From contig DASRBN010000033.1 of NCBI GenBank assembly GCA_035653615.1, positions 124,001 through 188,000 of the forward strand: 64,000 nucleotides of DNA, given 5' to 3'. Source of the DNA: Ktedonobacteraceae bacterium. Its GTDB lineage: Bacteria; Chloroflexota; Ktedonobacteria; Ktedonobacterales; Ktedonobacteraceae. Positions within the stretch are counted from its first letter, which is position 1. The number at the start of each line of letters is the position of its first letter. A program made the position numbers and the translations under genes. Of this stretch, positions 53,832-62,861 are shown in pieces. Below the pieces are notes generated by a model. That model had not been told where the DNA came from. It did not search any database and was given only the letters and a program-made list of their open reading frames with translations.

Positions 53832-54938
53832 CTAATCTTTTGATCGAGGATCGAAAGCATCACGCAGGCCATCGCCAAAGAAGGAGAATGTCAGCACGAT
53901 AATTGCCAGCGTGACAGAGGGAACGAGTACCTCCCAGGGATGCGTATTCACGAATTGCGCTCCATCTGCAATCATGAGGCCAAGACTTGATCCCGGCGCC
54001 TGCACCCCCAGACCCAACAGGCTAATACCTGCCTCGCCGATAATTGTATTCGAAATGTCAAGCGTTGCCGCGACAACCACAATGCTGAATAAATTGGGGA
54101 TGATGTGCCGCAGGATGATGTGTACATCCGTCGTGCCGGAGGTTCGCGCCGCTTCAATAAACTGTTGCTCTTTCAACTGCAGCGTCTGGCCGCGTACATA
54201 ACGTGCCATCAATGGCCAGATGGTAAATGCCAGCGCCAGCGAGACCAGCAGCAGGCGCGCATTGCCATTAGGACCGATCACCGGAATGTGGCTGAAGAAG
54301 CTATCAGCGCTGGTTCCGAAAATACCGGTGAGCAGGATGACGAAGAGCAGGCCGGGGAAAGCAAACATCAAGTCCGTGAAGCGGGCAAGCAGTTGATCGA
54401 TCCAGCCTCCAAAATATCCTGCCAGCACACCTATAAGAATGCCCAGCACAATATCCATGATCTCAACCACAACAGCCACTGACAGCGAGACCAGTATGCC
54501 CTGCATCAGGCGAGCCAGAATATCTTGTCCGATTTCATTCGTGCCCAGCCAGTACTGGTTTGATGGCAATTCGTCCTGCCGGTCGAGTTCTGAATGATAG
54601 TAGCTGCGATAGACGGTCCCAGGATAGGTGTTGCCATCAATGTTACTTTTATAGAGCGGAGCGTCTACATGCTGGTAGATGAATGGCCCAACGATGGCGA
54701 CCAGCACAAAGAAAGCAATGATGCCGATACTTATCATGGCACGCTTATCACGCCGCAAGCGCTGCAATGATTCACGGAATGGCGAAACCGGCGGCTTCTG
54801 CAGTTTCTTTTCGTCCACGGCAGCAGGAGCCGGCAAATCCAGACTCTGGGCCGGGTTTGTTATATCCGGCGAGATCGGAATCGCTCCCGTATCCGGCATG
54901 ATCGCCTCTGGCGGGTTAAATTGATCCTTTGTGTCCAT
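53832..54938 (-). CDS. oppC: Oligopeptide ABC transporter permease (OppC-type)
   Basis: 368 residues. A 75-residue Pro-rich cytoplasmic N-terminus precedes six membrane helices. The EAA loop that docks the ATPases is EAARTSGTTDVHIILRHIIPN. It ends 16 bases before oppD begins. AGGAGGG lies seven bases before ATG. Confidence 0.92.
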   Translation of the reverse strand: MDTKDQFNPPEAIMPDTGAIPISPDITNPAQSLDLPAPAAVDEKKLQKPPVSPFRESLQRLRRDKRAMISIGIIAFFVLVAIVGPFIYQHVDAPLYKSNIDGNTYPGTVYRSYYHSELDRQDELPSNQYWLGTNEIGQDILARLMQGILVSLSVAVVVEIMDIVLGILIGVLAGYFGGWIDQLLARFTDLMFAFPGLLFVILLTGIFGTSADSFFSHIPVIGPNGNARLLLVSLALAFTIWPLMARYVRGQTLQLKEQQFIEAARTSGTTDVHIILRHIIPNLFSIVVVAATLDISNTIIGEAGISLLGLGVQAPGSSLGLMIADGAQFVNTHPWEVLVPSVTLAIIVLTFSFFGDGLRDAFDPRSKD

Positions 54939-54949
54939 TCGTAGCCCTC

Positions 54950-55909
54950 CTAAGCAAGTTTAATGCGTGGATCAACAATCGTATACAGGATGTCCGACAC
55001 GAGATTGGCCAGCACGACGGCAATCGCCAGCATCACCGTGGTTGCCTGGATCACCGGGTAGTCGCGCGAGGAGATGGAAGCGATCGTGATGTCCGCAATG
55101 CCGGGGATGTTGAAGATCTGCTCGATGAAAAAGGCCCCCGTCACCAGGAAGCCGACCGAGACGCCGATGACGGTCACCAGGGGAATCATGGCATTGCGCA
55201 ACGCATGGCGGTAGATGACCACCCGTTCGCGCATGCCCTTGGCGCGTGCCGTGCGCACATAATCCTGGCGTAACACCTCCAACATGGTGGTGCGCGACAG
55301 ACGCGCGAAGTAGGCGATGCCGATGGCGGCATACACCAGGATGGGCACCAGCTTGAATTGGATATCGCTCCACGAATACTGCCAGGGGGTGCCCCATTGC
55401 GAGACCGGCCAGTTGATGCCGGTACCTTGATCGAGGGCGATGATGATCACCTGGGCGAAGACGGCCAGCACAAACGAGGGAATGGCGTACATGAACAGCA
55501 CAATGCCCTGGTTGGTGGTATCAATCCAGGTATTGGCTTTGAGCGCCGAGAAAATCCCCACCGGCACACCAATGATGACCTGCAAGAACAAGGCCCACAA
55601 GCCCAACTCCAGCGAGATAGGCACTCCATCCTTCAAAATATCGATCACCGCCCGGCCCTTGATCTCATAGGAGAGGCCGAAATTGAGCGTGACCAGGTTC
55701 TTCAAGAAGTTGAAGTACTGTTGATACCAGGGCAGGTCGAGCCCATAATAATGTCTGAGCGAGACATATTGCGCCGTGGTAAAATGTTGGCCCAGCATAA
55801 AGGCGATGGGATCGCCTGGGGCGAAATAGCCCATGATAAAGGTGATAAAGGTGACGCCAATGATGACAAAAATCAAACCGATGAATCGCTTGATCAGAAA
55901 CTGTATCAT
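54950..55909 (-). CDS. oppB: Oligopeptide ABC transporter permease (OppB-type)
   Basis: 319 residues, six membrane helices beginning at MIQFLIKRFIGLIFVI. The EAA-type loop is VRTARAKGMRERVVIYRHALRN. It pairs with OppC, 11 bases downstream, to form the channel. GAGGG lies six bases before ATG. The region reads more GC-rich than oppC and oppD, but no break in gene order suggests transfer. Confidence 0.93.
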   Translation of the reverse strand: MIQFLIKRFIGLIFVIIGVTFITFIMGYFAPGDPIAFMLGQHFTTAQYVSLRHYYGLDLPWYQQYFNFLKNLVTLNFGLSYEIKGRAVIDILKDGVPISLELGLWALFLQVIIGVPVGIFSALKANTWIDTTNQGIVLFMYAIPSFVLAVFAQVIIIALDQGTGINWPVSQWGTPWQYSWSDIQFKLVPILVYAAIGIAYFARLSRTTMLEVLRQDYVRTARAKGMRERVVIYRHALRNAMIPLVTVIGVSVGFLVTGAFFIEQIFNIPGIADITIASISSRDYPVIQATTVMLAIAVVLANLVSDILYTIVDPRIKLA

Positions 55910-56355
55910 ATCGTGCCCTCACTCCCTTGCTTTGTTCAAGGTTGCAATCACATGAGAGATAGCCTTCAACTTCCCTCTTTGCTGCGGTTCGTACCTGATG
56001 CGTGTACACCTGCGTAAAGACACCTACGAAACGGCACCATTCCATAGAAAATTCCTACAACCCGTAAAAACAGGTGTTACATAGGTCGATTTCTACTAAT
56101 TGTAAGTGACATTCCAAGCCTTGTCAAGCAAATTGCTAGCATCATTTCTTAGTTCTGCTCTTAGTTCTGCAACCCGACTTCCAATCTCACGTCTTTTTTG
56201 GGATATCGTAAGCTTGATAAAGCAGATGAGATAGACAGTGCGGTCGAAGAAAAGTGAAGAGGGACAGGACTCGTACTGAATCCTGTCCCTATCTGGCCTG
56301 TGAGCCAGAGCGCATCAGATAAACGCTCCTCGCGACACACAGGCCTCTCTAGCTA
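55910..56355. other. Intergenic region between oppA and oppB
   Basis: 446 bases without a gene. GGGACAGGA (56261-56269) and TCCTGTCCC (56281-56289) form a hairpin that could terminate or partly attenuate transcription from oppA into the permease genes; the same GGGACAG core occurs at 26781 and 31423. A T/A-rich stretch at 56060-56110 may hold the oppB promoter. Confidence 0.45.
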
Positions 56356-58128
56356 TCAATGAACCGCGATGTACACATTGGCCCAGTCATCGGCTGGGAC
56401 GATGGCCTGTGCGTTGAAGACGCGGCCAATGACATAGGTCTTCAGCAGGTGAGTGCCGAAGCGCTGATCCATAGGCAGCCAGGCCACATCGTTGACCAAC
56501 TGCTGCTCAGCCTGGTTGTACATCTGGATACGCTTGGTCTGATCCAGCGTCACGTCGGCCTGTTCCAACAACTGCTGCGTCTGCACTTGCTGGGCGGCAT
56601 CGGTGCTGCCATTCTGCCCATAGTTCCAGTCATTGTTAGGCGCACCCTTGTCGAACTGCAACGTCGTCCAGTCCTGCGGATCAGGATAGTCGGCAATCCA
56701 GCCCAGTTCCCACATCTGCAAGCCCTGGTTCAAGCAGGAATGGTAATCCGGCTTGGTACAGAGGGTATTGGTGACATCGGTCAGCAAGGTCGGGAAATCG
56801 ACGATCTGGGTCTGAACGGTGATGCCCAGCACAGTCTGGATCTCCTGACGCACCTCGGTGATCTCGTTCTGCAGGGTAGCAGCGTTGCTCTCGAAGGTGA
56901 TCTTGATTGGCGGGATCTGCGAGACGCTCGTCCAGCCCTCTTGCTGCATGCCTTGCTGGAGCAACTGCTTGGCCAGGCTGGGATTACCAGAGGTAGACGC
57001 TCCACCTGGACACTTGAGACCTGCGTAGTAGCCCGGCATACCCTGCGGTATGATGTGGCAGGTGGCAGGGCGCGTGCCATGGTAGAGGGCATTCATGATC
57101 GCATCTTTGTTGATGGCCAGCTCGAATGCCTGGCGAATATCGATGTTATCAAATGGCTTGTACAGGTAGTTCATGGCAAAGTAGTCAATCGTCAGCTCAG
57201 GCTGCTGGCCGTATTCCTTAGTCTTTGTCCTGGCTACCTGGATATCCTCTGCTGGGACGGAGGTGATATCGACCTGGTTGGCCTGGTAGGCGGCATAGGC
57301 GCTCTCAGCTGTCTTGTAGAAGTCGAAATCGACCTCCTGCAACTGGGGCTTGGCATTGTAATAAAACGTATTGGGCACGAACACGATGCCGGTGGTGTGG
57401 CTGTAGCTCTTCACTTTGAACGGCCCGGCTCCGCCCTGACCGCCATTGTCGGCCAGGTGATCGGTCCACTTGAGACCCCACTTATCGATGACGCTCTTCT
57501 CAACCACGTAGGCGGTCGGATACGAGAGCGCCTCCAGGAAGTAACCAGTCTCTTTGTTCACCTTGATGACGACGGTGTTGGGATCGGGAGTCAGCAGGCT
57601 ATCACCGATCAAGGTCGAGATTTTCCCGTTGACGCGCTTGTCCGAATCCTGGATGAGACCCAGGTAGGTCAAGGAAACGCCATTGAGCGAGGAAATCTGT
57701 GGCGAGAGGGCACGGTCGATGCTATAGACCACATCCTGCGAGGTGAGTGTCGAGCCATCACTGAAGTGGAGATTCGGTTTGAGTTTGAAGGTCCAGGTCA
57801 GGCCGTCAGATGAGACGGTGGGTAGGGCCGCGGCCAGTTGGGGTACGACCTGCAAGTTATCGTTCAACGCGACCAGGCCGGTGAAAGCCATATCGATGGC
57901 CTCAATAGAGGGCGCGTCGGTGGCCTGGCCCGGGTCAAAGGTGGCGATATCAGCGGCGCCAATCGCATCGCCATAGCGATAAATCTGCTGCGATGCAGGG
58001 GCCTTGGCCGGCTTGTTAGAGCCAGTGTTGCCAGGTGTAGTTGAGCTACCGCAGCTCGCGAGTAACATTGCTACCAGGCAAAGCAGGGTCGGCAGAAACC
58101 CGATGGTGAATTTCTTGCCAGATCTCAT
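56356..58128 (-). CDS. oppA: Oligopeptide ABC transporter substrate-binding lipoprotein, copy 1
   Basis: 590 residues. Lipoprotein signal: MRSGKKFTIGF, hydrophobic core, lipobox LLASC near residue 26. The mature protein is an SBP_bac_5 type binder: LTWTFKLKPNLHFSDGSTLTSQDVVYSIDRAL and IRQAFELAINKDAIM. It should deliver peptides or similar compounds to OppBC. AAGGAG precedes ATG. It is paralogous to the gene at 58461. Confidence 0.92.
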   Translation of the reverse strand: MRSGKKFTIGFLPTLLCLVAMLLASCGSSTTPGNTGSNKPAKAPASQQIYRYGDAIGAADIATFDPGQATDAPSIEAIDMAFTGLVALNDNLQVVPQLAAALPTVSSDGLTWTFKLKPNLHFSDGSTLTSQDVVYSIDRALSPQISSLNGVSLTYLGLIQDSDKRVNGKISTLIGDSLLTPDPNTVVIKVNKETGYFLEALSYPTAYVVEKSVIDKWGLKWTDHLADNGGQGGAGPFKVKSYSHTTGIVFVPNTFYYNAKPQLQEVDFDFYKTAESAYAAYQANQVDITSVPAEDIQVARTKTKEYGQQPELTIDYFAMNYLYKPFDNIDIRQAFELAINKDAIMNALYHGTRPATCHIIPQGMPGYYAGLKCPGGASTSGNPSLAKQLLQQGMQQEGWTSVSQIPPIKITFESNAATLQNEITEVRQEIQTVLGITVQTQIVDFPTLLTDVTNTLCTKPDYHSCLNQGLQMWELGWIADYPDPQDWTTLQFDKGAPNNDWNYGQNGSTDAAQQVQTQQLLEQADVTLDQTKRIQMYNQAEQQLVNDVAWLPMDQRFGTHLLKTYVIGRVFNAQAIVPADDWANVYIAVH

Positions 58129-58423
58129 GTCAAAACTCTCCTTATGTAACGAGAAACAGTAAATAAACCACTATATACAGGGCAATGATGCCCCTGTACC
58201 GGAATTACCTTTTTGTGCTTCGTTTGCGATAAAACCTCCTTTCGCCTCAGGAATTGAACACTATCTTCCTGGCATCTGTTATCAACTTCTATGCAGCGGT
58301 TCGTCTGTATGAGAGCGGAAAGACTCACGCGTCGAAAGGCAACAGCATAGAAAGGCCGCTGGCGAATGAATCCGCTGCACACGGTGGCATATAATACTAC
58401 GACTGCTAGTAGTTGAATCTCTC

Positions 58424-58457
58424 AAAAAGACCACCAGAAAGGGAAAAATGTCTTTGC
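58424..58457 (-). terminator. Weak terminator-like hairpin after the second substrate-binding gene
   Basis: Minus strand AAAGAC and GTCTTT pair around an 18-base loop and are followed by TTTTTGAG. The rest of the 58129-58460 gap shows no gene; it probably contains the promoter of the first oppA copy. Confidence 0.4.
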
Positions 58458-58460
58458 GGG

Positions 58461-60170
58461 TTAATGTTGCAAGATGTAGATATTGGCCCAGTCATCGGGC
58501 GGAATCTGCCCCATCTCATTTTCCACCACTCCAACGACATAAGGCTTGAGTAAAAAGACCTCAGTTACCTGGCTCATAGGCATCCAGGCCACATCATTGA
58601 CCAGCTGCTGCTCCGCCTTCTGATAGGTTTGAAAGCGCGCACCCGGCGATGACATGCTATCCGCGCTTTCCAATTGTTGTTGTGTCAACTGTTGCAGGGC
58701 CGCGTCGTTGCTGGTATTCTGTCCATAGTTCATATTATTATTGGGTACACCACTATCAAATTGCCGTGTCAGCCAATCCTGTGGATCAGGATATTCGCCA
58801 ACCCAGGCCAGACCCCAGAACTGCAGTCCTTGAGCATTGCCGGTTGCCGCGGTCACTTCGTCGAGGAGTGTATTATAGTCAACCGGGTCTGGTGTCACTG
58901 TAACGCCCAGCACCTTCTGCCACATCCCGACCATAGCCGTCACTTCCTGCCCAAAACTGCTGATATTGCTGGCATAGGTCAATTTAATTGGCGGCATTTG
59001 TGAAACGCTCTTCCAGCCCTCTTCTTGCAAGCCTTTCTGTAATAGCGCCTGCGCTTTTTGTGACTCCCCTTTAAGACTTTGTGTCCCATCCGGGCCTGTC
59101 AATTGTGGATTATAGCCGGGCATACCCTGAGGTACGATATGGTTGGTTGGTATCACCGTCCCTTTCCACACGTTATTCGCGAGGGCCGTTTTATCGATGG
59201 CGAGCGCGAACGCCTGGCGAATCTGTATATTATCGAACGGCTTGACCAGGTAGTTCATCGTGTAGTAGTTGATCCACAACTGGGGTACCTGGTGGAAATC
59301 CGGGCGATTTTTATCGTTAGCAAAGGTAGAAACAGGAATGCCCGTCGTATCGACTCGTCCCCTCTGGTAGTCATTATAGGCTGCCACCGCCTGCGGATAA
59401 AATGGGAAAATGACCTTGCGTAGTTGTGGTCGCGGGCCAGCATAGTTCGCGTTGGGCGCGAAATCGATCTCCTTACCAGGAGTGTACTGGGTCACCTTGA
59501 ATGGACCCGTGCCGCCTCCCTCGCTCAGATGAGCGGTGAAATTCTCTCCGTAGGCATCAATCAAATTCTTTTCCACGACATAAGAACACGGATGGGTGAG
59601 CATCGCCAGGAAATAAGGAGCTTTCTTTTTTGTGATGATAACTACAGTATTATCATCAGGAGCCAGCAAGCTATCATTGATGAGGGTGGTGATTGTGCCT
59701 CCCAACAACTTGTCCGAGTCTTTGATGAGGGACAGGTAGATGGGAGCAACGCTCGACTTCGTGGCCGGCTGCAGCGCCCGGTCGATGCTATAGATCACAT
59801 CGTGCGAGGTGAGCTGAGTTCCATCGCTGAACTTCAAGTGCTGCTTCAGGTGAAATGTCCATGTCAGGCCATCGTCGCTTATCTGCCACGATTCTGCAAG
59901 CTGCGGGACGACCTGCAATTTATCGTTCAACTGCACCAGTCCCGTGAAGACCATCTGAATGGCGCTGATTGAAGATGCGTCATATGCCAGTGCCGGGTCA
60001 AATGTTTGAAGATCGGAAATTCCTTCCAGGGGAGAAATATATACCTGCTGGTTTGGCGGAGCCTTCACCGGTTTAGCCGGCTGGCTATTGCCTCCAAAGA
60101 GATTGCAGGCAGAAAGCAGTATGGCTATAAAGCACAGCAATGCTATGCTCGATTTCTTCCCTGGATGCAT
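58461..60170 (-). CDS. oppA: Oligopeptide ABC transporter substrate-binding lipoprotein, copy 2
   Basis: 569 residues. Signal MHPGKKSSIALLCFIAILLSAC with lipobox LSAC (Cys about 22). SBP_bac_5 fold: LTWTFHLKQHLKFSDGTQLTSHDVIYSIDRAL and IRQAFALAIDKTALA. It aligns along its full length with copy 1 and is the more distal gene of the cluster. AAGGAG precedes ATG. Two receptors could widen the substrate range of one transporter. Confidence 0.92.
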   Translation of the reverse strand: MHPGKKSSIALLCFIAILLSACNLFGGNSQPAKPVKAPPNQQVYISPLEGISDLQTFDPALAYDASSISAIQMVFTGLVQLNDKLQVVPQLAESWQISDDGLTWTFHLKQHLKFSDGTQLTSHDVIYSIDRALQPATKSSVAPIYLSLIKDSDKLLGGTITTLINDSLLAPDDNTVVIITKKKAPYFLAMLTHPCSYVVEKNLIDAYGENFTAHLSEGGGTGPFKVTQYTPGKEIDFAPNANYAGPRPQLRKVIFPFYPQAVAAYNDYQRGRVDTTGIPVSTFANDKNRPDFHQVPQLWINYYTMNYLVKPFDNIQIRQAFALAIDKTALANNVWKGTVIPTNHIVPQGMPGYNPQLTGPDGTQSLKGESQKAQALLQKGLQEEGWKSVSQMPPIKLTYASNISSFGQEVTAMVGMWQKVLGVTVTPDPVDYNTLLDEVTAATGNAQGLQFWGLAWVGEYPDPQDWLTRQFDSGVPNNNMNYGQNTSNDAALQQLTQQQLESADSMSSPGARFQTYQKAEQQLVNDVAWMPMSQVTEVFLLKPYVVGVVENEMGQIPPDDWANIYILQH

Positions 60171-60338
60171 TTCGGCAACTCCTTATAATGAGTCTTGATA
60201 GCCAGCGTCAGGACGCCTCTTGCGGTTCTGACAGGGGTAGGTTTTTACTAAGAATCCTTGCATTCGTCCTGGCTTCTGCCCCCGGCCCTTTGTTAAGCCC
60301 GTCCAGCCAGTAAGGGCTGGCTGAACGAGATCACACTC

Positions 60339-61784
60339 TTATAAATTCCTGACCAGGTCATTATGTTTCGCGAAAGCGATTGCGCGCAGTGCTACATGTA
60401 AAAATCCCTCGATATTGGTATCGCTGAGGGAGACAGGCCAGCCCATATATTCTTCGCAGGCCGCCTGCACGATTTGCAGCGTGTGTCCCTGGTCGGTGGA
60501 TGGATCGGTATTCGCGCTTGCCAGGGCCATAGATGCGAATAACGAACGCACATCATGCCCATGCAGAATATACCGGCGAGCCGTCGCAAAAGCCCCATTC
60601 AGATCTTGCGCATCCAATTGTTCGCGCAGTGTATCCAGTAATGCGGGCGCGATTAAACCTCCACCCAGAATAGGGCTGCGCGTGCTGGTCTGAGCAGGTG
60701 CTTGAGCTTGCTGCTGTTCCCCAATCTCCTTATGCAGCGCGTTGATATAGCAGGCCGAGGTGAACAGTAGTGGCAGCGCCTCCACATCCTGTATCTCCGT
60801 GAAAGCAATACGTACCGCCGAGGCGAAGAGTAGCCCGTGCGCCGCCTGTATAAATGCCTCACGGTCACCATCGCCAACTCGCGTCATCAGGTCGGTAGCG
60901 GCCAGCGCAATCACCGAGGCGATACCCCGCGACGAAGCGCCTTTCGAAATCAAAGCATCGAATACGCCTGAGCAAATTTGTGGCGCATCGACATCGCTGA
61001 GGATGAGCTTGTGTAGGGGAAGCGCATTTTCGTTCTTCGGCGCAGCCAGGCGCGTGCGATAACTATCGAGGCTATGATGCTCATCGGAAAGAAACGCGCG
61101 TACCGTATCGACCCAGGCAGGCTCTTCTGTCGTGATTGGCAGGTGCGGCGCGAGCCAGTGTACGATGTTCGGGACGCGATCCCCCCACTCGACCGCATCC
61201 AGTAATTGCGTACCGCGTACCGCGAACATCATTGGATGCCCGGCATTGTGAAAGGTGGTAGAAATACCATCGTATGAACGAATCTGTATCGTCCGGTAAT
61301 CGGCCCCTGTAGAATAAAGACCCAGCAGCAAACGCTCGACCAGCAAGGGATCATTACCATAAATAGCCTTGTGCATTTCCGAATTGACCGTTTGTCCCTC
61401 GGATAGTTCGCCAGGAACGAGCGGGTCCGGGTAATTGGGATGGGCGAAATTTTCTCGCCCGGCGCGCAACTGCGGAATGACCGCCACGGTAGATTGAATC
61501 AAAAGCGGAAAAGCGCGTTTCTGGGTTTGCCGCCATTCTTCTCCCAGCGTATATTGAAGCGCAATCAGCCAGCGGCACATCATACTCGCCGCTGCCAGCA
61601 TAATGGTTGGATGGCCATCGCTATCCCCATGGGCTACGATCATGCCTACGCGCCCTATTAGCTCGCTGGGATCGGCGCCCTGCTCTACAAGCTGGCCGGC
61701 AGTATCGATAATCTGGTTAGTATCCCCGGATGCCAGCGCATCCACAAAAGCAGAAATATCGGTATTCAATCCAATTGATGGCAT
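60339..61784 (-). CDS. Large helical protein of unknown function
   Basis: 481 residues, predicted all-helical, no signal or membrane segment. The segments FHNAGHPMMFAVRGTQLLDAVEWG and NIVHWLAPHLP, with clustered His, suggest a metal or cofactor pocket. A Gln/Ala-rich linker (about 355-370) divides it. I recognise no family with confidence. The start is ATG 61784; GGAGG is 12 bases upstream. A hairpin repeat copy lies just before it. Confidence 0.55.
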   Translation of the reverse strand: MPSIGLNTDISAFVDALASGDTNQIIDTAGQLVEQGADPSELIGRVGMIVAHGDSDGHPTIMLAAASMMCRWLIALQYTLGEEWRQTQKRAFPLLIQSTVAVIPQLRAGRENFAHPNYPDPLVPGELSEGQTVNSEMHKAIYGNDPLLVERLLLGLYSTGADYRTIQIRSYDGISTTFHNAGHPMMFAVRGTQLLDAVEWGDRVPNIVHWLAPHLPITTEEPAWVDTVRAFLSDEHHSLDSYRTRLAAPKNENALPLHKLILSDVDAPQICSGVFDALISKGASSRGIASVIALAATDLMTRVGDGDREAFIQAAHGLLFASAVRIAFTEIQDVEALPLLFTSACYINALHKEIGEQQQAQAPAQTSTRSPILGGGLIAPALLDTLREQLDAQDLNGAFATARRYILHGHDVRSLFASMALASANTDPSTDQGHTLQIVQAACEEYMGWPVSLSDTNIEGFLHVALRAIAFAKHNDLVRNL

Positions 61785-61836
61785 AACTTTTTCAATCCTC
61801 CAGGTGGGCACAATAGTGAGTGTCACGGCTGTGCCG

Positions 61837-61889
61837 GTCGGGGCCGATTGATCGCGCCCACCGCCGATTGATCGGCCCCGCGTCCATTA
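61837..61889. repeat. Best copy of the dispersed hairpin repeat
   Basis: CGGGGCCGATTGATCG at the left and CGATTGATCGGCCCCG at the right form a near-palindrome about 50 bases long. Related copies are at 8274, 45702 (inside tsaD) and 49551. Confidence 0.65.
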
Positions 61890-61971
61890 TCGTATTATGT
61901 TGTCAAACCCCATAACTCCGCCCTGAAATTATAGATTTCCGGTGCATTCGCATATGTATATCGTGATAGCG

Positions 61972-62745
61972 CTATGTCTGTTGCAACTCTCGAATAGCGC
62001 GTTCGATGCGTGGAATTTCCGCGTATTCCTCATCGAGCAATTTGTATCCTCGCTCCAGGTATAATTCTGCCAGTCTGGCCCCCTTCTCGCTTGGATCAAC
62101 CGCAGCTGTTATTAGTTCGGTGCTGCGATATTTTTCAGGCAAGGGCGAGGTGATCCGCTGCATGCGCCGCTTCGTATCCTGCAGCAATTGAGTATCGTGT
62201 CCCTCAAGCGCGTAACGTGCCACACCTATCAATTTGCCCAGCTCCGCCAGGCGCTGCCGCTCGGTCATCGTTTGTATCAGCAATTCTTCCGCGTCCAGAT
62301 CATCCAGTGCCTCTTCATCCTCGGCCGGTTCAATAGAGGGAGTGGTAGCAAAAGCCGAAGCGTAGGTCACATAGTATTGTCCATATTCCTGGCATGCCTG
62401 CGCTACCAGTTGCATGCGTTGCGGTTCGTCACGCGGATTGACGGTTCCAATTTCGCACAGATCATCATCACGTCGTTCCGCCAGCACCTGCAAATGCTCC
62501 AGCGCGCTTCCTTCCTCCAGCATAGGAGGAATGGGCATCACGGGAACATTCGTCGCATCCTGCAGTTCCTCTTGCGATAATTGGGAAGCTAAAAAAGATG
62601 GAAGGTATTTTGCAAGAGAGAGCGGTATCGGTGGAACAACGCAATAGGTGGAGAGAATCGTGCGCGAATTATTAGTGCTGCGTGCCACAAAGATGGCGTG
62701 CCCCTTTGGTGCCTGTGGATCACCACGCAAGAAACGTATACTCAT
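61972..62745 (-). CDS. Protein of unknown function
   Basis: 257 residues, soluble. It begins MSIRFLRGDPQAPKGHAIFVAR, a beta-rich N-terminus, continues with a Pro-rich middle (FLASQLSQEELQDATNVPV, MPIPPMLEEG), an acidic patch EPAEDEEALDDLDAEE and a long C-terminal helix region. No family recognised. AAGGAAAATGTT precedes ATG. It lies between the helical protein and the TPR protein on the same strand and may belong to the same unit. Confidence 0.55.
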   Translation of the reverse strand: MSIRFLRGDPQAPKGHAIFVARSTNNSRTILSTYCVVPPIPLSLAKYLPSFLASQLSQEELQDATNVPVMPIPPMLEEGSALEHLQVLAERRDDDLCEIGTVNPRDEPQRMQLVAQACQEYGQYYVTYASAFATTPSIEPAEDEEALDDLDAEELLIQTMTERQRLAELGKLIGVARYALEGHDTQLLQDTKRRMQRITSPLPEKYRSTELITAAVDPSEKGARLAELYLERGYKLLDEEYAEIPRIERAIRELQQT

Positions 62746-62861
62746 AACATTTTCCTTCCTGCCATATCATAAGGCGGTTCTCCTCATCGTCCGCCATCAA
62801 AATCAGCAACCTATCTTTGCCCTCTAATAATATCCCGTTTCGTCACACATGTACATAGTAG

